From Acidovorax sp. A79 (GTDB lineage Bacteria; Pseudomonadota; Gammaproteobacteria; Burkholderiales; Burkholderiaceae_C), in NCBI RefSeq assembly GCF_041154505.1, contig NZ_AP028672.1, forward strand, positions 3,388,501 through 3,452,500: 64,000 nt of DNA, read 5' to 3'. Both the position numbers and the translations under genes were made by a program. Positions 23,574 through 31,968 of this stretch are shown in pieces (the first letter of the stretch is position 1; each line of letters opens with the position of its first letter). The notes under the pieces were generated by a model that worked only from the letters and a program-made list of their open reading frames with translations, ran no database searches and was not told the origin of the DNA.

Positions 23574-25024
23574 GCGGCCTCCGCGCGGGGTGCGGTGGGG
23601 CGGGCGGCGGGCGGGGTGGGGCGGCTTGGCGCGCCGCCTTGCGACAGCCCGTACCAGTTCACCTTGCGCGTGAGCACCATCACGGCCGCCAGCACCAGGA
23701 AGAGCGCGATGGCACCGACGACCAGCGCCGTCTGCTCCAGCTGCAGCAGCAGGTACAGCAGGCCATACAGCAGCGCGATGCCGGCCCCCAGGGGAATGCC
23801 GCGCGCCAGGCTGCCCAGCATGTGGCTGGCGTAGTAGGCCAGCAGCAGCACGCAGGCGGTCGCCGCCACGGCGTAGGAGGCGCCGAACGGCAGGTGCTCC
23901 GACAGGCTCACGAGCAGCAGAAAGAAGCTGCACAGCGCGCTGCCCACCAGCAGGTACTGCACGGGGTGCACGCGCAGCTTTTTCATCAGCTCGAACAGGC
24001 CCACGGCCACGAAGGTGAGTGCGATGAACAGCACGCCGTACTTGGTGGCGCGGTCGGAGAGGGAGTAGGGGTTCACCGGGTCGACGAAGGCCACGCTGAA
24101 GCTGTCCGCGCAGTCGCCCGGCGTGGCGCCGGAGGGCGCGTCGTCGCCGCGGGCACCGTCGTCCGCGCCCCCCAGGCAGATGCGCTTGCCGTGGGCGACA
24201 TCGGCCTGCGCCGTGGTGGCCAGCGACGACAGCCGCCATTGCGCCGAGAAGCCGGTCTTCTTGACCTCCCGCTCCGACGGCAGGAAGCGCCCCGCGAACG
24301 AGGGGTGCGGCCAGCTGCTGGTCATCACCACCTCGGTGCTGCCCCCCAGGGGCACGATGGCCAGGCGCTCGGTGCCCACCAGTTCCAGGTCCAGCGTGGC
24401 GGTCAGGCCATCGGCCTTGCCGCGCACCGATTCGGGCAGCACGGCGTGCAGGCCCCGGCTGTAGGTGGGGTGGAAGGTGCCGGGCTTGAGGGCCAGGGCC
24501 TGGTCCGCCAGCGTGAGCTGCGCCGTGCGGATGCCGCGCGCGTCGCCCACGGCCATCATCGCGATGGGCGCGCCGCAGTGCATGCGCGAGTTCTTCATGG
24601 TGCTTTGCGGCTCGAGGCTGGCCAGCGACCCCCACTGCGCCGTGACGTGGGCCTTGAGGTTGTAGGTGTTCACCTTGTGCAGGCCGCGCGCGCGCTCCTC
24701 CATCGCCGCGCCCGTGCTCAGCTTGAGCTGCTCGGGCATGGCTGTGAGCAGGAACTCGCGGCGCTGCTCCACCATGCGGCGCTCGTCGCCCTTGCCGGTT
24801 TCCACGTCCCAGGTCTCCACGCAGGCGCTGTGGATCATGGGGCCCATCAGCGTCTGCGGCCCGGCCAGGCTGTCGGCCACGCTCTGCGCGGTGAGGCTGC
24901 GGTAGCGCTGGCGGTCGCGCACCACGTTGTCGATCATGCCCAGGCCAAGGAGCAGCAGCAGGGTGACGGCAGCGAGCGCGGCCAGTTTGGTGAACAGGGG
25001 GTGCTTGAACAAGAGGTCCTCCAC
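23570..25024 (-). CDS. creD: Inner-membrane protein CreD
   Basis: Membrane protein of about 484 residues. One N-terminal helix is followed by a periplasmic domain of about 270 residues and then six C-terminal helices (from ATKYGVLFIALTF to ALFLVLAAVMVLTRKVNWY). VDPVNPYSLSDRATKYGVLFI and HPVQYLLVGSALCSFFLLLVSLSEHLPF are CreD hallmarks. In enteric bacteria and Aeromonas, CreD belongs to the CreBC regulon, linked to envelope stress and beta-lactam response. The start is uncertain: GTG at 25024, or a TTG at 25012 that has GGAGG five bases upstream. A CreB-type box lies about 55 bases upstream. Confidence 0.92.
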   Translation of the reverse strand: MEDLLFKHPLFTKLAALAAVTLLLLLGLGMIDNVVRDRQRYRSLTAQSVADSLAGPQTLMGPMIHSACVETWDVETGKGDERRMVEQRREFLLTAMPEQLKLSTGAAMEERARGLHKVNTYNLKAHVTAQWGSLASLEPQSTMKNSRMHCGAPIAMMAVGDARGIRTAQLTLADQALALKPGTFHPTYSRGLHAVLPESVRGKADGLTATLDLELVGTERLAIVPLGGSTEVVMTSSWPHPSFAGRFLPSEREVKKTGFSAQWRLSSLATTAQADVAHGKRICLGGADDGARGDDAPSGATPGDCADSFSVAFVDPVNPYSLSDRATKYGVLFIALTFVAVGLFELMKKLRVHPVQYLLVGSALCSFFLLLVSLSEHLPFGASYAVAATACVLLLAYYASHMLGSLARGIPLGAGIALLYGLLYLLLQLEQTALVVGAIALFLVLAAVMVLTRKVNWYGLSQGGAPSRPTPPAARPTAPRAEAA

Positions 25025-25079
25025 AAGTGAATGTTGTGGAGGCAGTGTTGTGGGCCGGTGTGAGGGCGCTATGAAGTTT

Positions 25080-25095
25080 GTGAGGCCAGTGTGAA
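25080..25095 (-). promoter_or_regulatory. CreB box (cre tag) upstream of creD
   Basis: On the minus strand TTCAC-ACTGGC-CTCAC matches the direct-repeat cre tag TTCAC-N6-TTCAC with one mismatch. Additional half-sites (GTGAA at 25027-25031, GTGAG at 25060-25064 on the plus strand) occur nearby. It fits control of creD by the adjacent CreB. Confidence 0.75.
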
Positions 25096-25113
25096 GTCTG
25101 GTGCCGCGCCGCC

Positions 25114-25130
25114 ATGACCTGCCAGGTCAT
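25114..25130. promoter_or_regulatory. Perfect palindrome in the creD/25185 divergent region
   Basis: ATGACCTGCCAGGTCAT is an uninterrupted inverted repeat (8-bp arms, one central base), about 35 bases from the CreB box and 55 bases before the divergent membrane-protein gene. It is a likely operator for a dimeric regulator that I cannot name. Confidence 0.5.
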
Positions 25131-25184
25131 CGACGGCCGCGCCCCTTGCGCCTACAACCACCGCTTCACAACAAAGGGGCTGGC

Positions 25185-25565
25185 ATGCGCCATGTGGTCG
25201 CGGTGATTCTGGGGGTGGTGGCGGTGGTCCACGCCCTGCCCGTGGTGGGGGTGCTGGGGGCGGGCAGGCTGGCGCAGCTATACGGCACCCCGGTGCCGGA
25301 TGCGGGGCTGGAGCTGCTGCTGCGGCACCGGGCCGTCCTGTTCGGGCTGCTGGCCGCCTTCATGGGGTATGCCGCCATGCGCCCCGGACTCCATCGGCTG
25401 GCCCTGGTGGCGGGGCTGGTGAGCGTGGTGTCCTTTCTGCTCCTGGCGTGGCTGCAGCGGGGCAGCGGCCTGGGCGCCCCGCTGGCCGTGGTCGTGCGGG
25501 TGGACGCGGTGGCGCTGGCCCTGCTGGTGGCGGGGGTGGCCGTGCACCTGCGCCAGCGGAGCTAG
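25185..25565 (+). CDS. Small four-helix membrane protein of unknown function
   Basis: A 126-residue protein, very hydrophobic, with four predicted membrane helices (residues about 3-22, 45-65, 70-90, 97-120) and short charged loops such as LLRHRAVLFGLLAAFMGYAAMRPGLHRLAL. The ATG at 25185 has AAAGGGGC upstream. It is transcribed divergently from creD and convergently into the 3' end of creC, overlapping it by four bases, so it splits the usual creC-creD arrangement. I recognise no functional residues; similar small proteins occur in related genomes as hypotheticals. Confidence 0.75.
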   Translation: MRHVVAVILGVVAVVHALPVVGVLGAGRLAQLYGTPVPDAGLELLLRHRAVLFGLLAAFMGYAAMRPGLHRLALVAGLVSVVSFLLLAWLQRGSGLGAPLAVVVRVDAVALALLVAGVAVHLRQRS

Positions 25566-27022
25566 GCCGCGGCAAAGTCCAGCGTGGCGCGCAGCCCCGG
25601 TGCGGTGTTGCGCACCACCAGCTGCCCCCCGTGCAGCGCCATGACGCGCCGCACGATGGCCAGGCCCAGGCCCGAGCCGCTGCGCTCGCCCCCCGGGCGC
25701 GCCGTGGTGAAGAAGCGCTCGCCCAGGCGCGGCAGCGCGTAGTCGGGCACGCCCGGGCCGCTGTCCTGCACGGCCACGCAGCTGCCTTCCAGCTCCACCT
25801 GCACGGTGCTGCCCTGCGGGGCAAAGTCGATGGCGTTGTCCAGCAGGTTGGTGAGCGCCAGCGTCACCAGTTCGGCTTCCCAGGGGCCGCTGCTTCCCGT
25901 GCCGGCCAGCGCGAGCGTGATGCCGCGCTGAGCCGCGCGCGCGCGGGTCTGGCCGATGGCGGCGCGGGCGCAATCGTGCAGGGCCACGGGCGCACGGCCC
26001 TCGGCGTGGTGGCGCTGCTCCAGCTTGGACAGTTCCAGCAGCCGGTCGATGATGCGCTGCAGGCGCTCGCTCTGCTGCACCACCTGGGTGGCGAATTCGG
26101 CGCGGTCCGCGGCGGGCAGGTCGTCCTGCAGGAGTTCGCCCGCGCCCCGGATGGCGGCCACGGGGCTCTTGAGCTCGTGCGTGAGGGCGCGCACGTAGCC
26201 CTCGATGTAGTCGCGCCCTTCCAGCCGGGCGCGCATGCGGTCCATGGCGCGGGCCAGGTCGCCCAGCTCGCCGGGCACCTGGGGCACGGCCAGGGCCGCC
26301 ATGGGCGGGGTGTCGGGGTCGCGGTGTTCGCCGTCGGCCGGCCCCTGCACACTCAGGGCGTAGTCGCGCAGGCGGCGCACGTTCCACACCATCCACAGCG
26401 TCACGGCCACGCCCACGGCGGCCGAGAGCGCCAGCAGCAGCAGCCCGCCCATGAACACCTTGCGCTCGGCGCGGTCGATGAAGCGCTGCACGGTGCGCGT
26501 GGGCTTGGCCACGGTCAACACGCCGGCGATCTCATTGTTCACATAGATGGGGGCCGCCACGTGCATCACGCCGCTGGTGTCGTCGCCCTCCACGTCGCGC
26601 GTGGAGCGCGCGCCGTACTCGCCGCGCAGCGTGCGGGCCACGTCGCGCCACCGCGAATAGTCAGCGCCGATGGCGCGGTTTTCGGAGTCGAACAGCACGC
26701 GCCCCGTGGTGTCGGTCACGTAGATGCGGTAGTCCAGCGACTGCTTGGAGAAACCCCAGATCGCGGCGTCGATGGGCCGGCTCGCATAGCGGCGCACGTG
26801 CTGCGCGAACGGGCTGTGCTGGCCCGTGCCGTCGGACAGCCGGCCGGCCGCCAGGTCCTCGCTGGCCAGCTCGGCCAGGATGTTGGCCGTGTCCACCATC
26901 ATGTCCTCCATCACCTCGCGCACGCTGGGCTTGATCTCGGCCATGAACACGCGCAGCACGAAGAACGCGGCGATGCCGTTGATGAGGAAAAACGCAAAGA
27001 GCAGGCGGATGCCGAGGCGCAT
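25562..27022 (-). CDS. creC: Sensor histidine kinase CreC
   Basis: Inner-membrane sensor kinase of 486 residues. Order: an N-terminal helix (residues 5-25), a periplasmic domain of about 160 residues (CreC-like, with FSKQSLDYRIYVTDTTGRVLFDS and YGARSTRD), a second helix at 191-213, a HAMP-like region, the phosphorylated His282 in RALTHELKSPVAAIRG, then the ATPase domain with LTNLLDNAIDFAP (N box), DSGPGVPD (G1), and GSGLGLAIVRRV (G2). In E. coli CreC responds to growth on fermentable carbon; its ligand here is unknown. It lies 73 bases after creB, with a repeat A copy in the gap. Confidence 0.95.
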   Translation of the reverse strand: MRLGIRLLFAFFLINGIAAFFVLRVFMAEIKPSVREVMEDMMVDTANILAELASEDLAAGRLSDGTGQHSPFAQHVRRYASRPIDAAIWGFSKQSLDYRIYVTDTTGRVLFDSENRAIGADYSRWRDVARTLRGEYGARSTRDVEGDDTSGVMHVAAPIYVNNEIAGVLTVAKPTRTVQRFIDRAERKVFMGGLLLLALSAAVGVAVTLWMVWNVRRLRDYALSVQGPADGEHRDPDTPPMAALAVPQVPGELGDLARAMDRMRARLEGRDYIEGYVRALTHELKSPVAAIRGAGELLQDDLPAADRAEFATQVVQQSERLQRIIDRLLELSKLEQRHHAEGRAPVALHDCARAAIGQTRARAAQRGITLALAGTGSSGPWEAELVTLALTNLLDNAIDFAPQGSTVQVELEGSCVAVQDSGPGVPDYALPRLGERFFTTARPGGERSGSGLGLAIVRRVMALHGGQLVVRNTAPGLRATLDFAAA

Positions 27023-27039
27023 GGATCTGTGGGGTCTGC

Positions 27040-27095
27040 TTCAAGAACAATATCTGTCAGCGCTTGATGGACAAGCGCCAGTGGCCCATTTGGTT
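27040..27095 (+). repeat. Repeat A copy 6
   Basis: Near-consensus copy: the AT-rich lead ACAATATCTGTC, the core AGCGCTTGATGGACAAGCGC, then CAGTGGCCCATTTGG. It fills the creB-creC gap up to the creB stop codon and could affect the creB:creC expression ratio. Confidence 0.85.
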
Positions 27096-27785
27096 TCAGA
27101 CGTCAAGGCAGTAGCCCATGCCGCGGTGCGTGCTGATGTACTCGCGCGCCGGGTCCACTTCGCGCAGCTTGGCGCGCAGGGTCTTGATGTGCGTGTCCAC
27201 CGTGCGGTCGGTGCTGTCGCTGTCGTCGCCCCAGGCGGCGGCCAGCAGCGCGTCGCGCGAGTGGATGCGGCCCGCGCCGCGCAGCAGGCACGACAGGAGG
27301 CGGTATTCGCGCCGCGTCAGCGGCAGGGCCTGGCCGTGCAGGCTGATGCGCTGCCCGGCCTCGTCGTCATGGAACAGGCTGGCCGTGGCGGTGGGCGCCG
27401 CGGCAAGGCGGGTGCCCGCGCGCCGCAGCAGGGCCTTCACGCGGGCCGCCAGCTCGCGCGGGCTGAAGGGCTTGGCCAGGTAGTCGTCGGCGCCCAGCTC
27501 CAGGCCCAGCACGCGGTCGATCTCCTCGCCATGGGCGCTGAGCATGAGCACGGGAACGGCCGCGGTCTGCGGGGCGCCGCGCACATCGCGCAGCAGGTCG
27601 AGCCCGCTGCCGTCGGGCAGGCCCACGTCCAGCACCAGGAGGTCAAAGCGGTGCGAGAGCATCTGCTGGCGCGCGTCGTGCACCAGCAGGCTGTGCGTCA
27701 CGGACAGCCCGTCGCGTTCCAGCGCGTACGCCACGGTGCGGGCGATGGCGGGGTCGTCCTCCAGCAGCAGAAGCCTTGCAGACAT
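27096..27785 (-). CDS. creB: Response regulator CreB
   Basis: DNA-binding response regulator of the OmpR class, 229 residues. The receiver domain has the acidic pair Asp10/Asp11, the phosphorylated Asp53 in LLVLDVGLPDGSG, a Ser at position 83, and Lys105 in YLAKPFSPRE. The C-terminal winged helix ends in the usual LRAKLREVDPAREYISTHRGMGYCL. A linker of about 25 residues is Ala/Thr-rich. It probably binds TTCAC direct repeats, one of which occurs upstream of creD. It is the first gene of the creBC transcription unit. Confidence 0.94.
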   Translation of the reverse strand: MSARLLLLEDDPAIARTVAYALERDGLSVTHSLLVHDARQQMLSHRFDLLVLDVGLPDGSGLDLLRDVRGAPQTAAVPVLMLSAHGEEIDRVLGLELGADDYLAKPFSPRELAARVKALLRRAGTRLAAAPTATASLFHDDEAGQRISLHGQALPLTRREYRLLSCLLRGAGRIHSRDALLAAAWGDDSDSTDRTVDTHIKTLRAKLREVDPAREYISTHRGMGYCLDV

Positions 27786-27842
27786 GCCTAGTCGCCCCTC
27801 GTGCTGCGAGACACCCGCCGCATACGAAACTGGCACGGTCCC

Positions 27843-27882
27843 GGCCGGGAAGGCCGCCGAAGGCGATTCAGGGGGTGCTCCA
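27843..27882 (-). repeat. Repeat B copy 5 (short)
   Basis: On the minus strand it reads CCCCCTGAATCGCCTTCGGC, then GGCCTTCCCGGCCGGG, and begins immediately after the marC stop codon. Only the first arm is present. Confidence 0.5.
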
Positions 27883-27884
27883 TC

Positions 27885-28520
27885 TCAGCGGGAGATGAGG
27901 ATGGGAAAGAGCTTGCCCAGCCCGTCGGCCATCACTTCCACGGCCAGCGCGGCCAGGATCAGGCCCATCAGCCGGGTCATCACGTTGATGCCGGTCTTGC
28001 CCAGCACGCGCGCGATCGGGTCGGCCAGCGCGAAGCACACGGCCGTGGCCAGGGCGATCACCACGCCGTAGCCCACCAGGGCGGCATGCTGCCAGAAGGT
28101 CTGCGCGCGGTCGGCGTAGATCACCACGGTGGACATGCTGGCCGGCCCGGTGAGCAGCGGGATGGTCAGGGGCACCACGGCGATGCTGCTGCCCGCGGCG
28201 GCCTTCTCGGCGCCTTCCTCGTATTCGTTGGTGCTGGGCTTGGCCTCGGCGGGCTGGGCGTTGAGCATGTTCATCGCGCTGATGAGCAGCAGCATGCCCC
28301 CGCCCACCTGGAAGCTCTGCAGCGAGATGTTGAAGAAGTCCAGGATCTGCAGGCCCAGCAGGGCGCAGGCGGCGATCACGCAGAACACGCTGAAGCTCGC
28401 CACCTGGATGGTGCGCCGCCGCTGGGGGTACGAGAAACCCTGCGTGTAGTGGATGAAAAAGGGAACGATGGCCAGCGGGTTGACGATGGCCAGCAGGGTG
28501 ATCAGGGGTTTGAGGTCCAT
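27885..28520 (-). CDS. MarC/YhgN-family integral membrane protein
   Basis: Six-helix inner-membrane protein of 211 residues in the UPF0056 (MarC) family: ITLLAIVNPLAIVPFFIHYTQG near the N-terminus and IAVVPLTIPLLTGPASMSTVVIYAD in the middle are its two most conserved segments. Despite the name, MarC is not part of multiple antibiotic resistance; its function is unknown, although relatives have been linked to amino acid or peptide export. The ATG at 28520 is chosen from the family start (MDLKPLITLL) and CGGAG upstream. It is a single gene. Confidence 0.9.
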   Translation of the reverse strand: MDLKPLITLLAIVNPLAIVPFFIHYTQGFSYPQRRRTIQVASFSVFCVIAACALLGLQILDFFNISLQSFQVGGGMLLLISAMNMLNAQPAEAKPSTNEYEEGAEKAAAGSSIAVVPLTIPLLTGPASMSTVVIYADRAQTFWQHAALVGYGVVIALATAVCFALADPIARVLGKTGINVMTRLMGLILAALAVEVMADGLGKLFPILISR

Positions 28521-28667
28521 CAGGGCGCTCCGGGAGGCAGGGGGCAGGGCGGTGGATCGGGCTGGGCCCGGCAAGGCAGCGCACAGGCGCCGCCGCCGGG
28601 CTGCTGTGCGCGAGTATGCGGTGTTTTTGGCGCGGTTTGGCGCCCGCGCATGCTGCACCGCAGCGCT

Positions 28668-29423
28668 CTAGCGCCCGCCCGAGACGTCCATCAGCGTGGC
28701 GGTGGTGTAGCTGGCGGCGGGCGACATCAGCCACACGATGGCCTCGGCCACCTCCTCGGCCGTGCCGCCGCGCAGCATGGGCACCTGGTGCGAGAGGTCG
28801 CGCACGCGGTCGGGCAGGCCGCCGCTGGCGTGGATGTCGGTCTCGATCAGGCCGGGGCGCACGGCGTTCACGCGGATGCCGTCGGCGGCCACCTCGCGCG
28901 CCAGCCCCAGGGTCATGGTGTCGATCGCGCCCTTGGCGGCCGCGTAGTCCACGTACTGGCCCGCCGCCCCCAGCCGCGCGGCGGCGCTGGACACGTTGAC
29001 GATGCTGCCGCCGGCCCCGCCGTGGCGCGTGCCCATGCGCAGCACGGCCTCGCGCGCGCAGACGAAGCTGCCGATCACGTTGATGTCGAACATGCGCTTG
29101 AGGCGCGCCACGCCCATCGCCTCCACCCGCGCGGGCACGTCCACCACGCCGGCGTTGTTCACCAGGGCCGAGAGGCGGCCCAGCTGCGCGTCCACCGTGC
29201 GGAACATGGCCATCACCTGCGCCTCGTCGGCCACGTCGGCCTGCACCGCCAGGGCGCGGCCGCCCTGGGCGGCGATGGCGGCGACCACGGCCTCGGCGGC
29301 GCGCGCGTCGCGGGCGTAGTTGACGGCCACGGCCCACCCCTGGCGCGCCGCCAGCCGGGCGGTGGCCGCGCCGATGCCGCGCGACCCTCCGGTGATCAGT
29401 GCTACTTTGTGGGTGTGGGTCAC
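28668..29423 (-). CDS. SDR-family NAD(P)-dependent oxidoreductase
   Basis: Classical short-chain dehydrogenase of 251 residues: cofactor motif TGGSRGIG, NNAG in LVNNAGVVD, catalytic Ser in IVNVSSAAARLG, Tyr and Lys in YVDYAAAKG, and RPGLIETDIH in the substrate loop. The sequence is close to 3-oxoacyl-ACP reductase or glucose dehydrogenase-type SDRs, but the substrate cannot be assigned. The GTG at 29423 is preferred because GAGGAG lies nine bases upstream and the Rossmann fold starts directly after it; the ATG at 29453 would add ten poorly supported residues. It is divergent from the dienelactone hydrolase gene. Confidence 0.9.
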   Translation of the reverse strand: MTHTHKVALITGGSRGIGAATARLAARQGWAVAVNYARDARAAEAVVAAIAAQGGRALAVQADVADEAQVMAMFRTVDAQLGRLSALVNNAGVVDVPARVEAMGVARLKRMFDINVIGSFVCAREAVLRMGTRHGGAGGSIVNVSSAAARLGAAGQYVDYAAAKGAIDTMTLGLAREVAADGIRVNAVRPGLIETDIHASGGLPDRVRDLSHQVPMLRGGTAEEVAEAIVWLMSPAASYTTATLMDVSGGR

Positions 29424-29594
29424 TGCAAGGACTCCTCTGAAAATGGCCCGCATTTGAACAGAGGTCCGCTCAGCGGCCAGAATGGCGCGTTCAGCGGGCG
29501 CCGGGACCGGCGCGTGGGGGAGCCCCGGCACCCGCGCTGGCCGCATGCCCCCGAGTCACACATCAGTCCATCAACGCAGCAAGGAGTCAATACC

Positions 29595-30284
29595 ATGGGT
29601 CAATTCGTCAATCTGACATCAAGCGATGGTCTCGCCGTGCCCGCCTGGGTGGCGCAGCCCGATGCGGCGCCGCGCGGTGCGATTGTGGTGCTGCAGGAAA
29701 TTTTTGGCGTGAACTCGCACATCCGCGCGGTGGCCGACCGGTTTGCCGCGCGCGGCTACCTGGCCGTCGCACCATCGACGTTTCACCGCGTGCAGCAGGA
29801 TGTGGACATGGGCTACACCGGCGACGACATGAAGGCCGGCATGGGTCTGAAGGCCGCAGTCGAGGCCTTGCCCGCGCCAGGCGTGATGCCCGACATCCAG
29901 GCCGCCATCGACTACGCCGCGCAGCAAAGCGGCCGCAAGGTCGGCATCGTGGGCTTTTGCTGGGGCGGCCTGTTGACCTGGCGCGCGGCCTGCACGCTGA
30001 GCGGGCTGTCGGCGGCCGTGCCTTATTACGGCGGCGGCATGACCTCAGCCGACGAAGCAGCGCGCCACCCGCAGGTGCCGGTGCTGGCGCACTTCGGCCA
30101 GCGCGACCACTACATCCCGCTCGACACCGTGCAGGCATTTGCCCGCGCCCATCCCGAGGTCGAGGTCCACATCTACGACGCCGACCACGGCTTCAACTGC
30201 GACCAGCGCGGCAGCTACGACGAGCCTTCGGCCATGGCCGCGCGCGACCGCACGCTGGCGTTCTTCGACAAACATCTCGCCTGA
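29595..30284 (+). CDS. Dienelactone hydrolase-family protein
   Basis: Alpha/beta hydrolase of 229 residues. The nucleophile is Cys122 in GFCWGG; Glu35 (LQEIFGVN) and the C-terminal His in DADHGF complete the dienelactone hydrolase plan (E-C-D-H). Carboxymethylenebutenolidase-type enzymes open dienelactones in chloroaromatic breakdown, but many members of the family act on other esters and no catabolic genes surround it here. AAGGAG sits nine bases before the ATG. The amidohydrolase gene follows after 11 bases, so the two are probably co-transcribed. Confidence 0.93.
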   Translation: MGQFVNLTSSDGLAVPAWVAQPDAAPRGAIVVLQEIFGVNSHIRAVADRFAARGYLAVAPSTFHRVQQDVDMGYTGDDMKAGMGLKAAVEALPAPGVMPDIQAAIDYAAQQSGRKVGIVGFCWGGLLTWRAACTLSGLSAAVPYYGGGMTSADEAARHPQVPVLAHFGQRDHYIPLDTVQAFARAHPEVEVHIYDADHGFNCDQRGSYDEPSAMAARDRTLAFFDKHLA

Positions 30285-30295
30285 GGGGCGGCACC

Positions 30296-31225
30296 ATGGC
30301 CGCCCCGCTTCAGAGCGTGAAGCCTTTTTGGCATCTGGCGCTTGCTGGTAAGGCGCTGGTAGCTATCGGTTTGATAGCGTTCGGGGTCCAGCCTCATGCG
30401 GCCGACTATCCCGGGCCGCTGTTCGACGCCCACCTGCACTACAACGAAGAGGCGTGGGACGGCAAGAACGGCCCGCACCCGCCGACCGACGTGCTGGGCC
30501 GCATGCAGAAAAGCGGCGTGCGGGCCATCGTGGCCAACTCCCGGCCCAACACCGGCTCGCTCACGCTGGCCGGCCTGCGCGAGACGCGCGAGGCCGGCGT
30601 CGCCGTGGTGCCCTTCGTGCGGCTGTACCGCAGCCGCGCCGACTACACCGGCTGGTTCGCCGACGAGAGCATCTACGCCATGGTGCAGGCCGAGCTGGCG
30701 CGCGGCACGGCGGCCGGGCCGTACCGGGGCATCGGCGAGTTCCACCTGTACGACAGCGCCAATGCCGACGGCCCGGTGGCCAGGAAGCTCATGGCGCTGG
30801 CCGAGGAGCGCGACCTGGTGGTGCTGGCCCATGTGGACGACGTGGCCATCGACAAGCTTATGGCGCACACTCCCACGCAAGGGCGCAAGCTGCGCCTGAT
30901 CTGGGCGCACACGGGCATCGGCGGCGCGCCGGCCGAGCGGGTGGACGCGCTGCTCGCGCGCTACCCCGGCCTCGTGGGCGAACTCTCGTACCGGCCGGGC
31001 CTGGTGTGTGACGACGACCAGCTGTGCCCCGCGTGGCGCGCGCTGCTGCTCAAGTACCCCACGCGTTTTGTCGTGGGCTCCGACACCTGGGTGAACCAGC
31101 GCTGGCAGCACTATGAAAGCCTCATGCAGGGCTACCGCACCTGGCTGGGCGGCCTGCCCGCCGATGTGGCGCGCAAGGTCGCGTGGGACAACGGCGCCGG
31201 CCTGTTCGGCGTGGCGCGGCCCTGA
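30296..31225 (+). CDS. Amidohydrolase-family (TIM-barrel) protein, exported
   Basis: Predicted periplasmic metal-dependent hydrolase, 309 residues. After an N-terminal hydrophobic segment come FDAHLHYN (the HxH metal motif), a His in [19 protein letters not shown] and the Asp of FVVGSDTW, the order seen in amidohydrolase_2/TatD-like barrels. The hydrophobic leader [17 protein letters not shown] coincides with a reverse copy of repeat A, so the export signal appears to come from the repeat. GAGGGGCGG is upstream of the ATG. The substrate is unknown; it is co-oriented with the dienelactone hydrolase gene. Confidence 0.85.
   Translation: MAAPLQSVKPFWHLALAGKALVAIGLIAFGVQPHAADYPGPLFDAHLHYNEEAWDGKNGPHPPTDVLGRMQKSGVRAIVANSRPNTGSLTLAGLRETREAGVAVVPFVRLYRSRADYTGWFADESIYAMVQAELARGTAAGPYRGIGEFHLYDSANADGPVARKLMALAEERDLVVLAHVDDVAIDKLMAHTPTQGRKLRLIWAHTGIGGAPAERVDALLARYPGLVGELSYRPGLVCDDDQLCPAWRALLLKYPTRFVVGSDTWVNQRWQHYESLMQGYRTWLGGLPADVARKVAWDNGAGLFGVARP
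30321..30379 (-). repeat. Repeat A copy 7, inside the amidohydrolase signal sequence
   Basis: On the minus strand: CTATCAAACCGATAGCTACC, then AGCGCCTTACCAGCAAGCGC and CAGATGCCAAAAAGG. It is read in frame as residues 9-28 of the amidohydrolase. Confidence 0.75.
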
Positions 31226-31291
31226 TCGATCCCCGCGCGGTCCGCGCATCCTCCTCTTTTTCAGGCCACCGGTCCCCTCCCGCACAACACC

Positions 31292-31945
31292 ATGCTCGAG
31301 CTTCACCACGCCCCCAGCAGCGCCGCCATGGTGCCGCACATCCTGCTTGAAGAGCTGGGCACGCCCTACGCGCGCGTGCCCGTGGACATCGGCCAGCGTG
31401 CCCACCAGGCGCCCGCCTATCTGCGGCTCAACCCCAACGGGCTGGTGCCCGTGCTCACCGACGGGGACCTGGTGCTCTACGAGACGGCCGCCATCACCCT
31501 GCACCTGTGCGACACCCACCCCGCCGCGGCCCTGGCGCCCGCGCTGGGCACGGCGCAGCGCGCGCAGTTCTACAAGTGGCTGATGTGGCTCACCAACACG
31601 CTGCAGGCGACGCTCATCGTGTACTTCTATCCCCACCGCTGGGTGGACGAGGGCCATGAGGCCGGCATGCTGGAGCTGCAGCGCCACGCGGAGCTGCGCA
31701 TCGACGGCCTGCTGGCGCAGCTCGACGCCGAGCTGGCCCGCCACGGCGGCCCGTGGTTCCTGGGCGCGGGCTACAGCGCGCTCGACGCCTACGTGTTCAC
31801 GCTGTGCCGCTGGACCCGCAACTTCCAGCGCACCGCGCCGGCCCGCAGCCGCCTCCACCTGGGGCCGTACCTGCGGCGCATGCTGGAGCGCCCCGCCGTG
31901 CAGCGGGTGCTGTTCAACGAGGCGCTGGCCGAACCCTTCGTCTGA
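31292..31945 (+). CDS. Glutathione S-transferase family protein
   Basis: Cytosolic GST-fold protein of 217 residues. The N-terminal thioredoxin-like domain has the cis-proline segment LNPNGLVPVL and the glutathione gamma-glutamyl contact LYETAAITLHL. The all-helical C-terminal domain includes WFLGAGYSALDAYVFTLCRW, the N-capping box of GSTs. The catalytic Ser/Cys/Tyr position near residue 9-10 reads APSSAAM, so a serine-type (beta/theta-like) enzyme is possible. No ribosome site is clear. It sits alone between the amidohydrolase and the convergent corA gene. Confidence 0.92.
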   Translation: MLELHHAPSSAAMVPHILLEELGTPYARVPVDIGQRAHQAPAYLRLNPNGLVPVLTDGDLVLYETAAITLHLCDTHPAAALAPALGTAQRAQFYKWLMWLTNTLQATLIVYFYPHRWVDEGHEAGMLELQRHAELRIDGLLAQLDAELARHGGPWFLGAGYSALDAYVFTLCRWTRNFQRTAPARSRLHLGPYLRRMLERPAVQRVLFNEALAEPFV

Positions 31946-31968
31946 CGGCGGCGGGCAGGCGCGCTCCC

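Noticed and set aside
27801..29594. The upstream 600 codons of the frame that ends in the dienelactone hydrolase
   Set aside because: The open frame runs antisense through MarC and SDR genes; the real start with AAGGAG is at 29595.
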